From: Acheta domesticus
Taxonomy: Eukaryota; Arthropoda; Insecta; Orthoptera; Gryllidae
Direction of reading: 5' to 3'
Length of the DNA stretch: 64,000 bases
NCBI GenBank assembly: GCA_031308135.1
Contig: JAHLJT010008756.1
Coordinates: forward strand, 104,311,271 to 104,375,270
In this document: positions 1 to 10,489 of the stretch, in pieces
Layout: the number at the start of each line of letters is the position of its first letter
Numbering within the stretch: position 1 is the stretch's first letter
Program-made: the position numbers and the translations under genes
Notes under the pieces: model-generated
The model's database searches: none
Told to the model about the DNA's origin: nothing
The model's input: the letters and a program-made list of their open reading frames with translations, nothing else

Positions 1-2200
1 TTGAAACAAAGGTTTTGGTTTTGTCAGTATTTAATTACGCACTATATGATTAGGAAGGGGTTATGGCAACTATATAGCTCTTCCTCGGGAGCGTGTTATC
101 ATAGAGATGCTTTAGGCAACTGAAATAACGCTTCCGCATTTCATTTGCTCTACTACGCGTGAAATTGAATCTTAAGATTGAAATATACTCTTCACAATGC
201 AACAACGAAAGTTTTCATAAACAACTGCACCGGCAGCACGCAAACGAGATAGTTAAAACAAGTTGTATAACAGCGCGAATCGGAACAAAATCACACCAGC
301 TGCGTAGACAAATGAGAATATCCTCAATTTTCCATGAGAATATACTCATCACTCGGAGAATATTTTTATTCATACGAAATTGAGCAAATGCTCATTGGTG
401 GAAGAATTTTCTCAGAACAAATGCTCATGCTCGTGAGAAGATACTCTGAGCAAATGCTTGTTTATTATTCATACCACCCATTATATTAAATTATGATTTT
501 AAATGTCTTATACAATCTATATTGTAATAATCCGGTCTTTCCTATCAATTTTCACGCCCCCTTCATTAAGCTTACCACTGTAATACCCTCGATTTTTTTT
601 TTAATTTTAAGAAATCTTAATTGGAAACGTGAACGTGGCACATGTGGGTGGCTAGCTCAAAACCACGTCCACTGGATGCTCCTGAAAAATAAGTATACTT
701 ACTCTCTGCATTTGTCGTGGGCTGAAAATACCGCTCTACGAGGACTCGGTCGATGGATCTTATACTTACGCTTTGTTTACCAATAATACAAAGGGAATAA
801 TTTTGAAATACCTAATTTCTATTGAATGAAACGAGAATTTATACATGCACGTAACGACATGAAGTGTCGTACGGCTCTTTTTTATTTTTAGAAATTTTTC
901 ATCAATCTCTTTCATGCATTATCATATTAATTTTCCCTATTGATAGCCTTACTAATTATTACAATTTTAAATTTTAACTATTGCTTTAACCTAATCTGTA
1001 AGTACTCTTAGGGCATGAACATCAAAATTTAACTGTTTTATGTCTTTCTCAAATTCGGGCTTCGCGGAAATACTTCCTTGTCCTTTCGGCGTCAGCATAC
1101 TTGGCAGTTGAATACCAGTTCAGCATCACAGCACCCTATCTTCTCCTGGATTCCGGTGTCCGCTTCAATCCACACTCAGTTAATTAATTATTCTAAGAAA
1201 ACTTCCTACGATCCCAATACTCCTGCATTTTAACTATGTAGTTCTTGCACCGAGTTCCAATCCCAAAATTAAATCTTAAAGATGACGATTACTGTTCGTA
1301 CATCTTGATCCTATCACGCGCCAATCTCGGGAAACTATAACTTCCAAGTACACAGTCCGACATCCGATCGCTACCAGATCCTGATACGAAGTGTTGTAAA
1401 AATTCCAAAAATGTTCTATCTCCGTTCTTCCTTTCAAAAGCCTCTTGTTTCTATTGTTGTCCCATAGTCCTCGGGTTTATAATCCCTATGTTATTGCTAA
1501 TCCATCAATAAATGACTAATCTCTTCTTGTCAACAATGTTCCTATTTCTTTATGCTATATTTCGTGATAATTTATTAATAAAACAATTTTCCCCATTCTC
1601 CAATCAAATATATATATATAATTTTCTCGTATTTATACGTATTATTTCTCACGCCAAATTACGTACTGAAGTGCACGAAAATTGAGGACTTTTCCGATGC
1701 ACTTCAATATAAAAGAAACAAAAAATAATTAATTATGAGTAACATTAAATAATTTCAGCCATTTTATTATCTGAGAAACAAGGAAAATAAGTCAATATTA
1801 ATCAGTCTGAAGCATGTGTCTTGGAGAATCTGGCAGTTATTTGTTTAAAAGGAAAGTCAGAAAAATATTTCCGAAAATATAACATATTAATTGAAAGTGT
1901 TTAAACCTAGACATACACAGCACACACTGTATATAATCAATATTAAATACGAGAAGCTGTAATTAGAGATTCCTTTCTATTTGCAACTTCGATAACGATA
2001 AAATGTATTCGAAAAATACATTAATCTTGTCGTATTAAAGAATGCCTATTGACAAGAATTGCCTTGTTGTGTATGTAATGTTTACATATAACTAATTTCC
2101 TCGCATTGGAAGTAATGCAGGTTTTTTAGATTTTGTTCATTTAAGTTTAGAAACTTCTTAACTGACGAATAGAGAGAAATGTTGACAACACGTTTTTTTA
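1..2200. other. AT-rich intergenic or intronic sequence
   Basis: No gene or named repeat was recognised here. The only local structure I see is at 381-463, where variants of a 14-base palindrome (TGAGCAAATGCTCA, perfect at 381-394) occur three times. Short open frames at 159-383 and 493-786 have no family resemblance. Confidence 0.6.
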
Positions 2201-2202
2201 CA

Positions 2203-2225
2203 AGAGAGAGAGAGAGAGAGAGAGA
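2203..2225. repeat. (GA)n microsatellite
   Basis: An uninterrupted GA dinucleotide run of about 23 bases lies in otherwise AT-rich sequence. Confidence 0.9.
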
Positions 2226-2892
2226 TTGTACAAGTTAAAAAGTGCTTAATAAATATGTGCATAATTACAAATTTATAGAGATATTCATTGAACAAACATG
2301 AAGGACACAAAACTTTCCTCTTTCCCCAGAACTTTTCTCCAAGCGTAAACAATGCCGGGAAGAACGTGACCCATCAAAGAGTTGGATCCGAATTGAAGCA
2401 GAGACGTGGAAAACGAAGGAAATTCGAGAAGTAGAGGAACATCGATACAGAACCTTTGGCGGCACTAAGCACAAAACGTTAGGGCGCCAAGACATTTTTT
2501 TTCACGCGCGGCGCGCCAGCGGCCCGGAGACGAGGGAAGGACGAAACCGTGAGCCCAACCACCACTTCCTCCACTGGCGAGAACTTGAGGTGGACGAGTT
2601 CTCCAAATCGAAAGTGATGAGGCTGCTGGGGTATTCAAGCATGCAAGATAAACGGATGACAAGAGACTTCAAATATGGCGAGTAATCTGGGAAACCCACA
2701 CGTGCTCAGCAGTATAACAAGCGAATTGGAAGAAATTTTACCTGTATTTTTGGGTTTACTCGTTTTTTATTAGAAATAATAATGCTCGTGAATATCTCAG
2801 AGGGGTGGTTCAAAATCACATTTAAATATCCTCAAGCGAGGGAAAGTATAACTATTTTCCTGCCTGTGGGACGCCACGCTCTAAGCAAAGGT

Positions 2893-2932
2893 GGCAACAT
2901 TTCGGCCGTCATGCTGCGATCTTCTTCAGGGC
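2893..2932 (-). ncRNA. Hammerhead-type ribozyme motif, Penelope-like
   Basis: Read on the minus strand this contains CTGAAGA, then a hairpin segment with a GCAGCATGACGGC core, then CGAAAT and GTTGCC. This is the order of the hammerhead core (CTGANGA, stem II, GAAAC). The last core base is changed (GAAAT). Motifs of this kind are known from the terminal repeats of Penelope-like retroelements. No reverse transcriptase of that class is recognisable beside it, so I read it as a relic. Activity is not implied. Confidence 0.45.
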
Positions 2933-2971
2933 AAAATACTTTGGATGTGTGCCTAGGACGCGGTAAGCACT

Positions 2972-2986
2972 GGACAGCCAAGTAGA
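2972..2986 (+). repeat. Inverted repeat arm, left
   Basis: TGGACAGCCAAGTAG here is nearly the reverse complement of the sequence at 3531-3545 (CTACTTGGCTGCCCG). The similarity extends a little further through a CTAGG-containing stretch on each side. Both arms lie beside hammerhead-type motifs, which would suit inverted terminal blocks of a Penelope-like insertion. Confidence 0.4.
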
Positions 2987-3059
2987 CAATGACTCCAGTT
3001 GCAAAAACCTAGGCGTTTGCGAAGTATTTAGCATGATTCAATAGATAAGGGGGAATTTT

Positions 3060-3510
3060 CGGCTAAAATGGGGAGTGGGTGGGTGAAGAAGCATTTTTTT
3101 GGTTATGTTACTAAAATCCCAAAAAACTCACTTCCCACCAGCAATGGAATGAGAATGTTAGGCATCTGTTTGCCCAGTACAGGCAAGCAAAACGGAACAG
3201 GCAAAACTGGGATGTATCTCGTGCGTGTGTGGATCCTCAACGCAGTATTACCGCCGAAACTTTGGCAACTATGTCAAGGCAGCGGCATCTCCCGGACAAC
3301 GAAGTACAGAATCTATTGTTACTTAAAGCTAGAAAACAAACGGAAACGGTGATACGTCTTTTTGAAAATACAGTCTTCAATTGCACTGATAAAATTGTCA
3401 TATATCCCGAGCGCTTGGGGGCCGCTTTTCACCCACGGCTGATCCGTCCGCTTGCATCATTTGAAACATCTCGTTGCAAACCACAATGCAAACTAACGAA
3501 AGTGTAGGCT
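3060..3510 (+). other. Unidentified segment between inverted arms
   Basis: This stretch has two overlapping open frames of about 92-94 codons. Neither matches a family I can name. Its position between inverted arms suggests it is the inside of a degraded mobile element. The base composition is less AT-rich than the flanks. Confidence 0.3.
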
Positions 3511-3530
3511 TCTCTGGCCGGCGTTAGTAT

Positions 3531-3545
3531 CTACTTGGCTGCCCG
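3531..3545 (+). repeat. Inverted repeat arm, right
   Basis: This is the partner of the arm at 2972-2986, in the opposite orientation, about 545 bp away. Confidence 0.4.
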
Positions 3546-3572
3546 GAAGACACGCGATCTAGGCACAGATAT

Positions 3573-3603
3573 CAACGTTTCGGCCGTCATGCAGCAACCT
3601 CCC
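3573..3603 (-). ncRNA. Partial hammerhead-type motif, Penelope-like
   Basis: The minus strand reads GCTGCATGACGGC followed by CGAAACGTTG. This is the 3' half of the motif seen at 2893-2932, with an intact GAAAC core. The CTGANGA side is not recognisable. It is probably the same element family, truncated by the SINE that inserted immediately downstream. Confidence 0.4.
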
Positions 3604-3620
3604 CCATTTGGCCCTGAGGA

Positions 3621-4145
3621 ACCGAGGGCGGTGGCTCAGGGCATCAACTGATATCCCTGCTCTGATCGGTAGGTCCTAGGTTCGAGTTCCGTCTGTGGTA
3701 GAATTTTCGACACTAGCTACATCGAATTCAATCGCTGTCTGGAGGAGAATTCTGGTGGTCAGCTTCTCTGATCTGGTTTTCTGTTGTTTCTCCAATCAAT
3801 ACCAAGTGAATGCCGGAGCAATACCCTAAATGGGCCGCGGACCGCGCGCGATCTCTCCTTCCTCTTCCTTGTCCTATTTTCATCCCTTACACACATACAC
3901 TAAGATGTACTGCACTACCACACATGTCGGGAGCTTGGAGCTTATCCCGGCTGGGGCGGTGTGCCCTACTGGTGGGAGATACCTGGTTACGGGAAAACAT
4001 CGTTTGCCGACCGTAGGTCGGCACTGGATCTCGCTATCTAGCGGAGGAAGCTTATCTCCACCTCCTGAGGGGAAACATGCACTACCCTTACAGGACTCAT
4101 GATCTTAGCAGTTGACGCGCCAGGAATCACTACCAACCAACCATC
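3621..4145 (+). mobile_element. tRNA-derived SINE, full length (family A)
   Basis: This is a 525-bp insertion bounded by an exact 10-bp direct repeat, GCCCTGAGGA, at 3611-3620 and 4146-4155. The 5' part is tRNA-like: an A-box-like GTGGCTCAGGG at about 3631 and a B-box GGTTCGAGTTCC at 3679-3690, so transcription by RNA polymerase III is expected. The body is not tRNA-like. It carries a strongly conserved stretch (about 3920-4060) that recurs in the other copies, around the words CGGGAGCTTGG, GGGGCGGTG and GGTCGGC. The 3' end is a short ACCAACCAACC-type simple tail instead of poly(A). It is the best-preserved copy in the window and defines the family. Which LINE mobilised it is not visible. Confidence 0.85.
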
Positions 4146-4184
4146 GCCCTGAGGATGTACTACCTAGTTACCAATCGTAACTCA

Positions 4185-4540
4185 TCTGCCGCCGCCCAAC
4201 CCGCCCCAACCCGGCGCCGCGCCGCGCGTTCCCAACGCGCCTGGCGGGGTGGGGCGGGGCGGGGAGGGAGGGGCGGGCCGATGGCGCGGCGCCCGCGTCA
4301 CCCCGTGTCCGCCGCGTCGCGGGCGATGCGTCCGACGGGCGCTACCTGCCCCGGGCGGCCCCCTGCGGCGCAGCGCCGGCGCGGCGCCCACGGCCGCGAT
4401 CCCACGCCCCCGCGGCGCCGGCTCCTCTGTTCTAGGCCTGTCGCCGGCCGGCGCCCGGGCCCGTGTCCCAAGCAATGACGCGCCTGTCATATTGCCCTGT
4501 TCTTCTTGGCGCGTCCCTAGGGGTGAGAGGTCTCCGATCA
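4185..4540. other. GC-rich CpG island 1
   Basis: CpG-dense sequence rises abruptly from AT-rich flanks. It includes a G-run block at about 4247-4280 (alternating GGGG and GC/T) that could form a G-quadruplex on the plus strand. Frames of 107-120 codons on both strands are alanine, arginine, glycine and proline low complexity, and stop-poor only because of the base composition. I read it as an unmethylated island, not a coding exon. Confidence 0.75.
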
Positions 4541-5210
4541 CCGTGCTTCTTTTGGAAACAATGCTATTTACAAATCACACGATATCACGGTATCTGTTCT
4601 TGTTGGGGTGATGGGAAATGCGACGAAACAAGTTTCAGATGATTTGTGAGGCAAAAATTATTTAACTTCTCTTTTTTGTGTAACTACTCGTTTCATTTTC
4701 TTTCGTTTACATACAAACTTGCAACACCCTTTGGTTATGTATTATCTCATTTGAGGCTGTTCTCCACCTTCTCAACTTGCGACTACTGCTATTCCCTTGC
4801 AATTCGAGCTTCTGCTTCTAGCTCTTCTCAAGCGATTTTCCATTCACATTTAATCAAATAAACGATGAAAGAGAGAATTTGTTCCCAAAGAGAGCGAATT
4901 AAAAATCGTTTGTGTGAGTAACATAACTTTGTAACGCAAGAGAGTATAGTGAGTTTTATTCACGAGTAAAAAGTTAAGCACCCGAGACGATGTGAGGAGT
5001 CTACTACTTTTCACCCGTTCATTGTTTTATTACTATCATGGTCGCCGACGACTCAAATGGACGCAATTTGAAATATTATTATTAAAGCTATAACATTCCT
5101 ATTCAGGGCAAAAGCCTCCCACTCTCTGGTGGGGTAGCTCACAAATAAGAACTTACTAGGTAAGCTAAAACCTGGCGAAGTTGAATTGTTTTTCCCATAA
5201 ATCATTTATA
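4541..5210. other. AT-rich sequence, nothing recognised
   Basis: No gene or repeat was recognised. Confidence 0.5.
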
Positions 5211-5211
5211 A

Positions 5212-5960
5212 TTATGTTACATAGATACATAGTCCACACGTTCTTAACAATACTCGTAATTTTCTTGTAGCACTATTTTCACTGTTAACCAATAGTTTTG
5301 TTATACGCATCCAACACACCCTGCTCTCGGGTACCACTGAGTGACCGAGTTTGTCCATCTTTCCGGATAAAGTCGGCTGAAATGTCCTCACCATTTCCAT
5401 TTTAATCTTTTTGCCTCTTGTGCCTTTTTGCCATCTTTTAATTTTGTCTTTCTTCTAATGTCAAAATTCTTCAGTCTATCTCTTAGAATAATGTTTAGCA
5501 TTTTCCTCTCCATTTTCCTTTGGCAAATCTCTATCATATTTCGCTCTTTTACATTAAGAGAATATGTTTGTGCTCCATTAATGAGGACAGGTAACACAGC
5601 TGTCAAATATTTGTCTTTTAATTGATATGTCTTCTTTTTTGTTGTTCGATAGAATTGATAAAATGTAGAATTTCCGCTATGAGTTAGAGAACCGAATATT
5701 AATTTATTTTTCTTGTCTATTTTGGAAAGATACTATTTGTCCCAAATACACGTATTCTTCAACGTAGTCTATTCTACTGTTATTTATTGTGATGGGTACT
5801 GCAGTCCAGTTTCTCATAATTTTAGTTTTGGTAATGTTCATTTGTAAACCTATATTGTTACACAGGTCTGGTATTTCATTAAGAGTATTTTCCAGTTATT
5901 TTGGGGATTTTGCGAGGATTCATCATCTGCAGATTTTAAACTCTTTAATTTTCTTCCATT
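5212..5960 (-). pseudogene. Non-LTR retrotransposon reverse transcriptase, 3' remnant (RTE/CR1-like)
   Basis: Read on the minus strand, a broken reverse-transcriptase frame runs from an ADD catalytic box (SADDESSQNPQNNW, near 5930-5890), through a region like the family's MRNW...ITIN..I..V..YVYLG segment, to a well-kept block at 5606-5388 with VLPVLINGAQTYSL and RKMERKMLNIILRDRLKN. The latter is the YGAETW / MERxMLGISLRDRIRN signature found just before the 3' end of RTE/CR1-type LINE proteins. Frameshifts separate the blocks and the 5' palm and endonuclease parts are absent, so this is a dead 5'-truncated copy. The clade call is from memory of the motif and is not certain. Confidence 0.75.
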
Positions 5961-5989
5961 TATGTTTAGGCCGTATTTGAAATATATAA

Positions 5990-7010
5990 ATAGTATTTTT
6001 CGTACAATAAAATTCCCAGCATTATTTCAAGATTTTCATTTTTTAGAGAATAAAATCGTTGTGTTTTGTTGAGAAGAACGTAAAGTTAAATTGTCTGAAG
6101 GCCTGAGTCGTAAATAAAGTAACATTACAATTCAAGACAAAAATAATTTCACTGTAGTGAAACCATCGGTTTGTGAACACTAACCAATTACAAGTTAAAA
6201 TGTACAATACATAAGGAAATCTTGTGATCATTATTTTTATACACAAGCAGAATTATTGGTGGTTGTGGTTCGGGCCGCCATACTTCTTGGCACAAAATTT
6301 CTTTCACAAATATATTATGCCTCTAAAAAAATTGATTTTCATGTGTTAAATCGCAAGTTTTGGACGTGTTTTCAAAATTGATGGACTCAAAACTTGTATT
6401 TATTACAGATAATGGACTCTACAAAGTACCGTTTAAAGTTAATGTATACATTATAATAAAAAACAGAGGCAGTGATTTTTTTTCTTTTTTGCGCCTGTTA
6501 AGATATATATTTTGAATTGAGAGAATATCACGTAAAAGTAGAGTGAATGTGTGGCATAGTGGAAGCCTTTTTCTTCATTGGCTTCTCATAGTGTCACTAG
6601 TTATTACTCAATAACTACTCACATTGTTTAGAAAATGCTGGACATCATTCAAAGATTGAGGGATAAATTGCATTGAGAAGGAAGTGTCTGGCTTTAATAA
6701 ATGTGATATAGGTTAGGTTAGAAAATAAATTTAAACTTTGGAATTTTCAGAATTTCATGGGTTTTAATGAAAACAGGAACTAAAATATATTTATAAATAA
6801 AATTGTTTCTATTCCAGCAAAAATAAAAAAATTGCTTCAGATTCCCAGAAAATTTTTAAAATGTCACAAGGATCGCATGTTAAGTACTTCCAAAAAGAAA
6901 ATATCTAATTATCTCTGGAACGGAACAACTAGATCTTACTCCAGACTTATTTATGAAGTTTCAGCTTAAAAGCATGACATCTGACAGATGCGTGGCACAT
7001 CCATCCATCT
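5990..7010. other. AT-rich sequence with a possible terminal hairpin
   Basis: No gene is visible. At 6560-6601 a hairpin (GAAGCC ... GGCTTC) is followed after about 11 bases by CACTAG and T, a layout like a Helitron 3' end. This is a single instance only. Confidence 0.4.
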
Positions 7011-7014
7011 TTTC

Positions 7015-7034
7015 ATGTGTGTACGTACACACAT
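7015..7034. repeat. 20-bp perfect palindrome
   Basis: ATGTGTGTACGTACACACAT is its own reverse complement. It resembles the GTATACGTACGTATAC palindromes that mark the two Helitron-like copies at 32.5 and 34.0 kb in sharing the GTACGTAC core. Confidence 0.8.
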
Positions 7035-7265
7035 ATAAACATCCTGATTTTCGGGTACAACATTACGTATATCTCCTCGCCCCCGGCACCATCTTTGAGA
7101 CAACACTAGTATACCTTAATCCTGGCGTGTGTACAAAGTTGCAACTCTAAATATTTTTTTATAAATTATAGATCCCTATTTTTTAGACAGTTTGTCCTTA
7201 TTATAATATTTTGAAAACTTAGTAGAAATGTTTTCTCACATTTCACTTCTTATTTTTGTATTATA

Positions 7266-7304
7266 CAACGTTTCGATGATGTTTTGTCATCATCCTCAGC
7301 TACG
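7266..7304 (-). ncRNA. Hammerhead-type ribozyme motif, Penelope-like
   Basis: The minus strand reads CTGAGGA, then a perfect 7-bp stem II (GATGATG / CATCATC, loop ACAAAA), then GAAAC and GTTG. This satisfies the CTGANGA ... GAAAC core with a clean stem II, and it is the best-formed of the four such motifs in the window. Stems I and III are not clearly closed, so it may be a half-site that works only as a dimer, as is usual for Penelope-like elements, or a relic. Confidence 0.55.
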
Positions 7305-8340
7305 TTTTACAGAAATATTTTTAAAATGTTTCAATTGTACAAAACTGATTAATTATAAATTATTAATATTTGAATTTTTTAGTCTATAAAGGAAAGAAAA
7401 GAATTAGTGTTAATTTATAATTTTTCTCTAAACTTTATTAGGCAGTGAGTATGCAATACAGAAAATTTTTATCCACCTTATTTGTTTGTGTTGAATTATT
7501 CTTCAGACTGTAAGTTGTCAGATTTGATTATGTATATTTTGATTTGGATGAAGCTTTTTGTGTTATATCTGAAAGAGAAACCGTTGGTTGAATGGTGGGG
7601 GTCTAGTTTATTTCTTTTTTTGAATTTAACAACAATTAAGTCAATTATTTTAGTTACGTTTCATCAGGGACGTACAATTGTACTTTGAAAACTTAATATA
7701 TCCATAAAATTCTCCTTTGCAAAGCCGGCACGAAGAAATGATACTGTATAATTTGTTATAAAATTGAGCTTGTCGAGTTCATCTTCATTACCTACATTTG
7801 GAATCACTGACTACACATTAGGCAACACAGACATCTTTGTTTCCTAACGCAAGGCCTCACAATTTTTCCACTATCGTTAGTATTTATGGCTTTGTATTTT
7901 TCAGTAATGTTAACTAAATTCTTGCTTGTACGAAAAATACATACTCATTTATTAGAAATTTTCGACGCGCACATTATACACCCAGGTTAAACAAGAGCTG
8001 CTAGCGTTTTGACTTACCTTTCTAGGGAAGTACTGTAACCTTTGCCGTCTATAATAATTCCTTGGTCCTTTTCAGGGTACATTATATTTTGAGCAACTTT
8101 GCTATAACTCGGACGATCTTCAAAAAGCTGACTCTTGTAGTCATAGGTCATCCGAGCAGTTGTCGCTTCATTGGTTCCCATTTTCACACCTTATTCCCCA
8201 TTGGAGAGTTTGGAGGAAAATAAATGTTATTCATTGCACTCGTGAATTGATCGTAAACAAAAATTCAGCAGAATATATGTTCTCTTCGAACACGCTTTCC
8301 AAGTAACACTGCTGGAACTTCAAGTTGTTCTTTCCTTGCT
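7305..8340. other. AT-rich sequence, nothing recognised
   Basis: A 68-codon open frame at 7482-7688 has no recognisable domain. No other structure was noted. Confidence 0.5.
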
Positions 8341-8911
8341 TTATCCACAAAAAAAATTACGACAGTTATAATAGTTTTGCAAAAACTTGGGAAAAACATT
8401 CACGATCCTTCAGAACAGGTGTTTCTAATAATGGAAGATCAATAAATATTTCTAAATAAGGGTTAAAAAGGTCATGTACAAGTTTTTGAAAGAATTAGTG
8501 ATCTTCGCATACTTTTGCGTGAAATACAGGCAATTTTTTAAAAAATCTCAAAAAAAGATTCCATTTTTGTATTTAATGGCTTTATCGGATGAAGTATACA
8601 GATAAAAAAACGGAGGTACCATTTTCAGTGAACAATCTGTATTTTCTAAAATTGTAAAACTGTATTGTAATTTGTAAAATTTGGAAAATCTGTATTGTAT
8701 AACTACAATGTTGATTATGAAGATTTTTTCACTTATGAAATTTGACGTTGAAAAATAGGTCTTTGAAGATCATCTATAATTTGTGAAAAAAACCCTGCAT
8801 AGAGCAAAACACTAAGATGGTACGAGTTAGTTTTCATTGAACTCAGAATTTTCGAAAAATGGAAAAGTTACAAAAATGTCAGAAAGTATGTGCTAGTCTA
8901 GCACCACTAGT
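8340..8911 (+). mobile_element. Helitron-like non-autonomous repeat, 3' portion
   Basis: Degenerate AT-rich filler shared with the copies at 16-17, 31-35, 39-41 and 57-58 kb leads to a sharp terminus. The terminus is AGAAAGTATG, a perfect hairpin GTGCTA-GTC-TAGCAC (8890-8904), two bases, CTAG (8907-8910), then T. Helitrons end in a hairpin followed by CTRR and insert before T, so this fits, although the hairpin-to-CTAG spacing is shorter than the usual 5-12 bases. No helicase or Rep domain is present. Confidence 0.5.
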
Positions 8912-9540
8912 TTATTTGATATAAAAATTCATCGCTGGTAGAAGTATCTGGAAATAAATGTAAGAGTAACTGTGTTTGTAATGTGTCATTTCATTTTTTT
9001 AAAATACACACGTTTCATAGTAATGCATAAATCATATTAACAAATGCATTAATCATAATTTCCTAGAAAGACTTATTACCAGTCGATGGGGAATTTTATG
9101 TCGTCCAGATGTAAGTTGTTGGTGTAGAATTTGGGAGGGTAATTCAGAACAATTTATGACGTGATGTATCAACATGAATTACGTATGGAGTAAAAGAAGA
9201 AGTATAATGCAAATTCGACCATGTAATCGCGTTCGGACGGTACCTGCACCGAAAACAAGCTGCATAAGCAGAGCACATAATAATATCGCTGCAGAAATTC
9301 CTCTGGGGCATGAAGCAGTGCGCATGGCCCCGAATTGAATAGTCATGGCTGACCTAAGTCGACATGCTCGCGGTTACACTTGGAAGACACGATGGAATCT
9401 ACTTGTCAGCCCACGAGCAGCACTGCGTCCCGTCCCAACAGCGTCCCTCCCGATTACGATGCAGTACCCATTAACCACTCACTCTCTAGAGGCAGTGTTC
9501 TCCCTTTCGGAATAAAGCAACCAGTGAAACCCACAACTCT
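8912..9540. other. AT-rich sequence leading into an island
   Basis: No gene was recognised. The frame opening at 9380 runs straight into the GC-rich island and loses any protein-like character. Confidence 0.5.
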
Positions 9541-9970
9541 CGCCGCCTCCGCCCCCGTGAATAAATGCATACGCTTTATACGCAATTGCGGCGCGCCAGG
9601 CGAGCTGCCGTCCAGGTTCACCTGCCCTCCCCGAGCAGCGGCGCGGCGCCCACCCGCTCGCACAGCGCCGACGCAGCGGCAGCGGGGCGGCGCCGAGGGG
9701 CGGGGGGCGGGGCGGGGGTGGGGCAGAAGCAGAGACAACGGCGACGCTGTCCAGGCAGGACGGAAAGGGCATCGATGGCGGGAAGACAGGGCGGGGCTGG
9801 ACGACGCAAGGGTTGAGGGTGCAGGGCGGGAGGGACGCTGTGACGGAGGCGGAGGAAGAGGTCGGGAGGAGAGGAGCTTGTCCGCTGGAGGCGGCTGTAA
9901 TAAGCGCACGATACGCCCGCGAGCCGACACGCCCGCGCCTCCTAGGGCTGCGCGTGGGAGGTGATGGGGC
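9541..9970. other. GC-rich CpG island 2
   Basis: This is a CpG-dense block with long overlapping frames on both strands (up to 205 codons). All are low-complexity and none is favoured. The left edge holds an AT-containing core (AATAAATGCATACGC then TTTATACGCAATTG, about 9562-9590) framed by CpGs, the kind of site bound by homeodomain or AbdB/caudal-type factors. That reading is inference. Confidence 0.75.
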
Positions 9971-10489
9971 GCTCCAACACAGGTGAACTGGCCTGAACAG
10001 CGTTCGTCCGTTGCTGCCACCATACTCATATGCTTCGTCCACGTGAATAATGTTTTGCTTGTGGGCGTCATGAAAATATTTTTGCCACATTTCTAGTTAA
10101 ACTTTTCAATCATTATGTGCACTCGTTCCTCCATTCCTCTCAGAGTATCTTATTCCAGGCAGCATGTCTTTTCGATCCTACACTGTGGACATCGTATCAC
10201 TTTTAGTCATCACACCCCGTCTTTACGTTTCTTCGCCAACCATGCACATATTAATGGTGCTCTGGGCTAACGCGCTCCTTTTAATTTATCCACTCATATT
10301 AACAAAAGGCTTCACACATTGTTCATAATAAAACTTATATTCCAGTCATCCGCATGGTGATCCTCCTTTTTCTTTACCCGTCTCATTCATACCATTCACC
10401 CATTCTTCCAAAGCATCATTTCTCTAGTAATCCTCTCAGTCGCTTTGAGTGTTGTGGCTGTCTCCGTCACACTGTCTTCCTCCCATCCT

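Noticed and set aside
9380..10090. Overlapping frames of 194-205 codons on both strands
   Set aside because: They begin in ordinary sequence and become Arg, Ala, Gly and Pro low complexity inside the CpG island. Several phases are open at once, as composition predicts, and no domain is visible.
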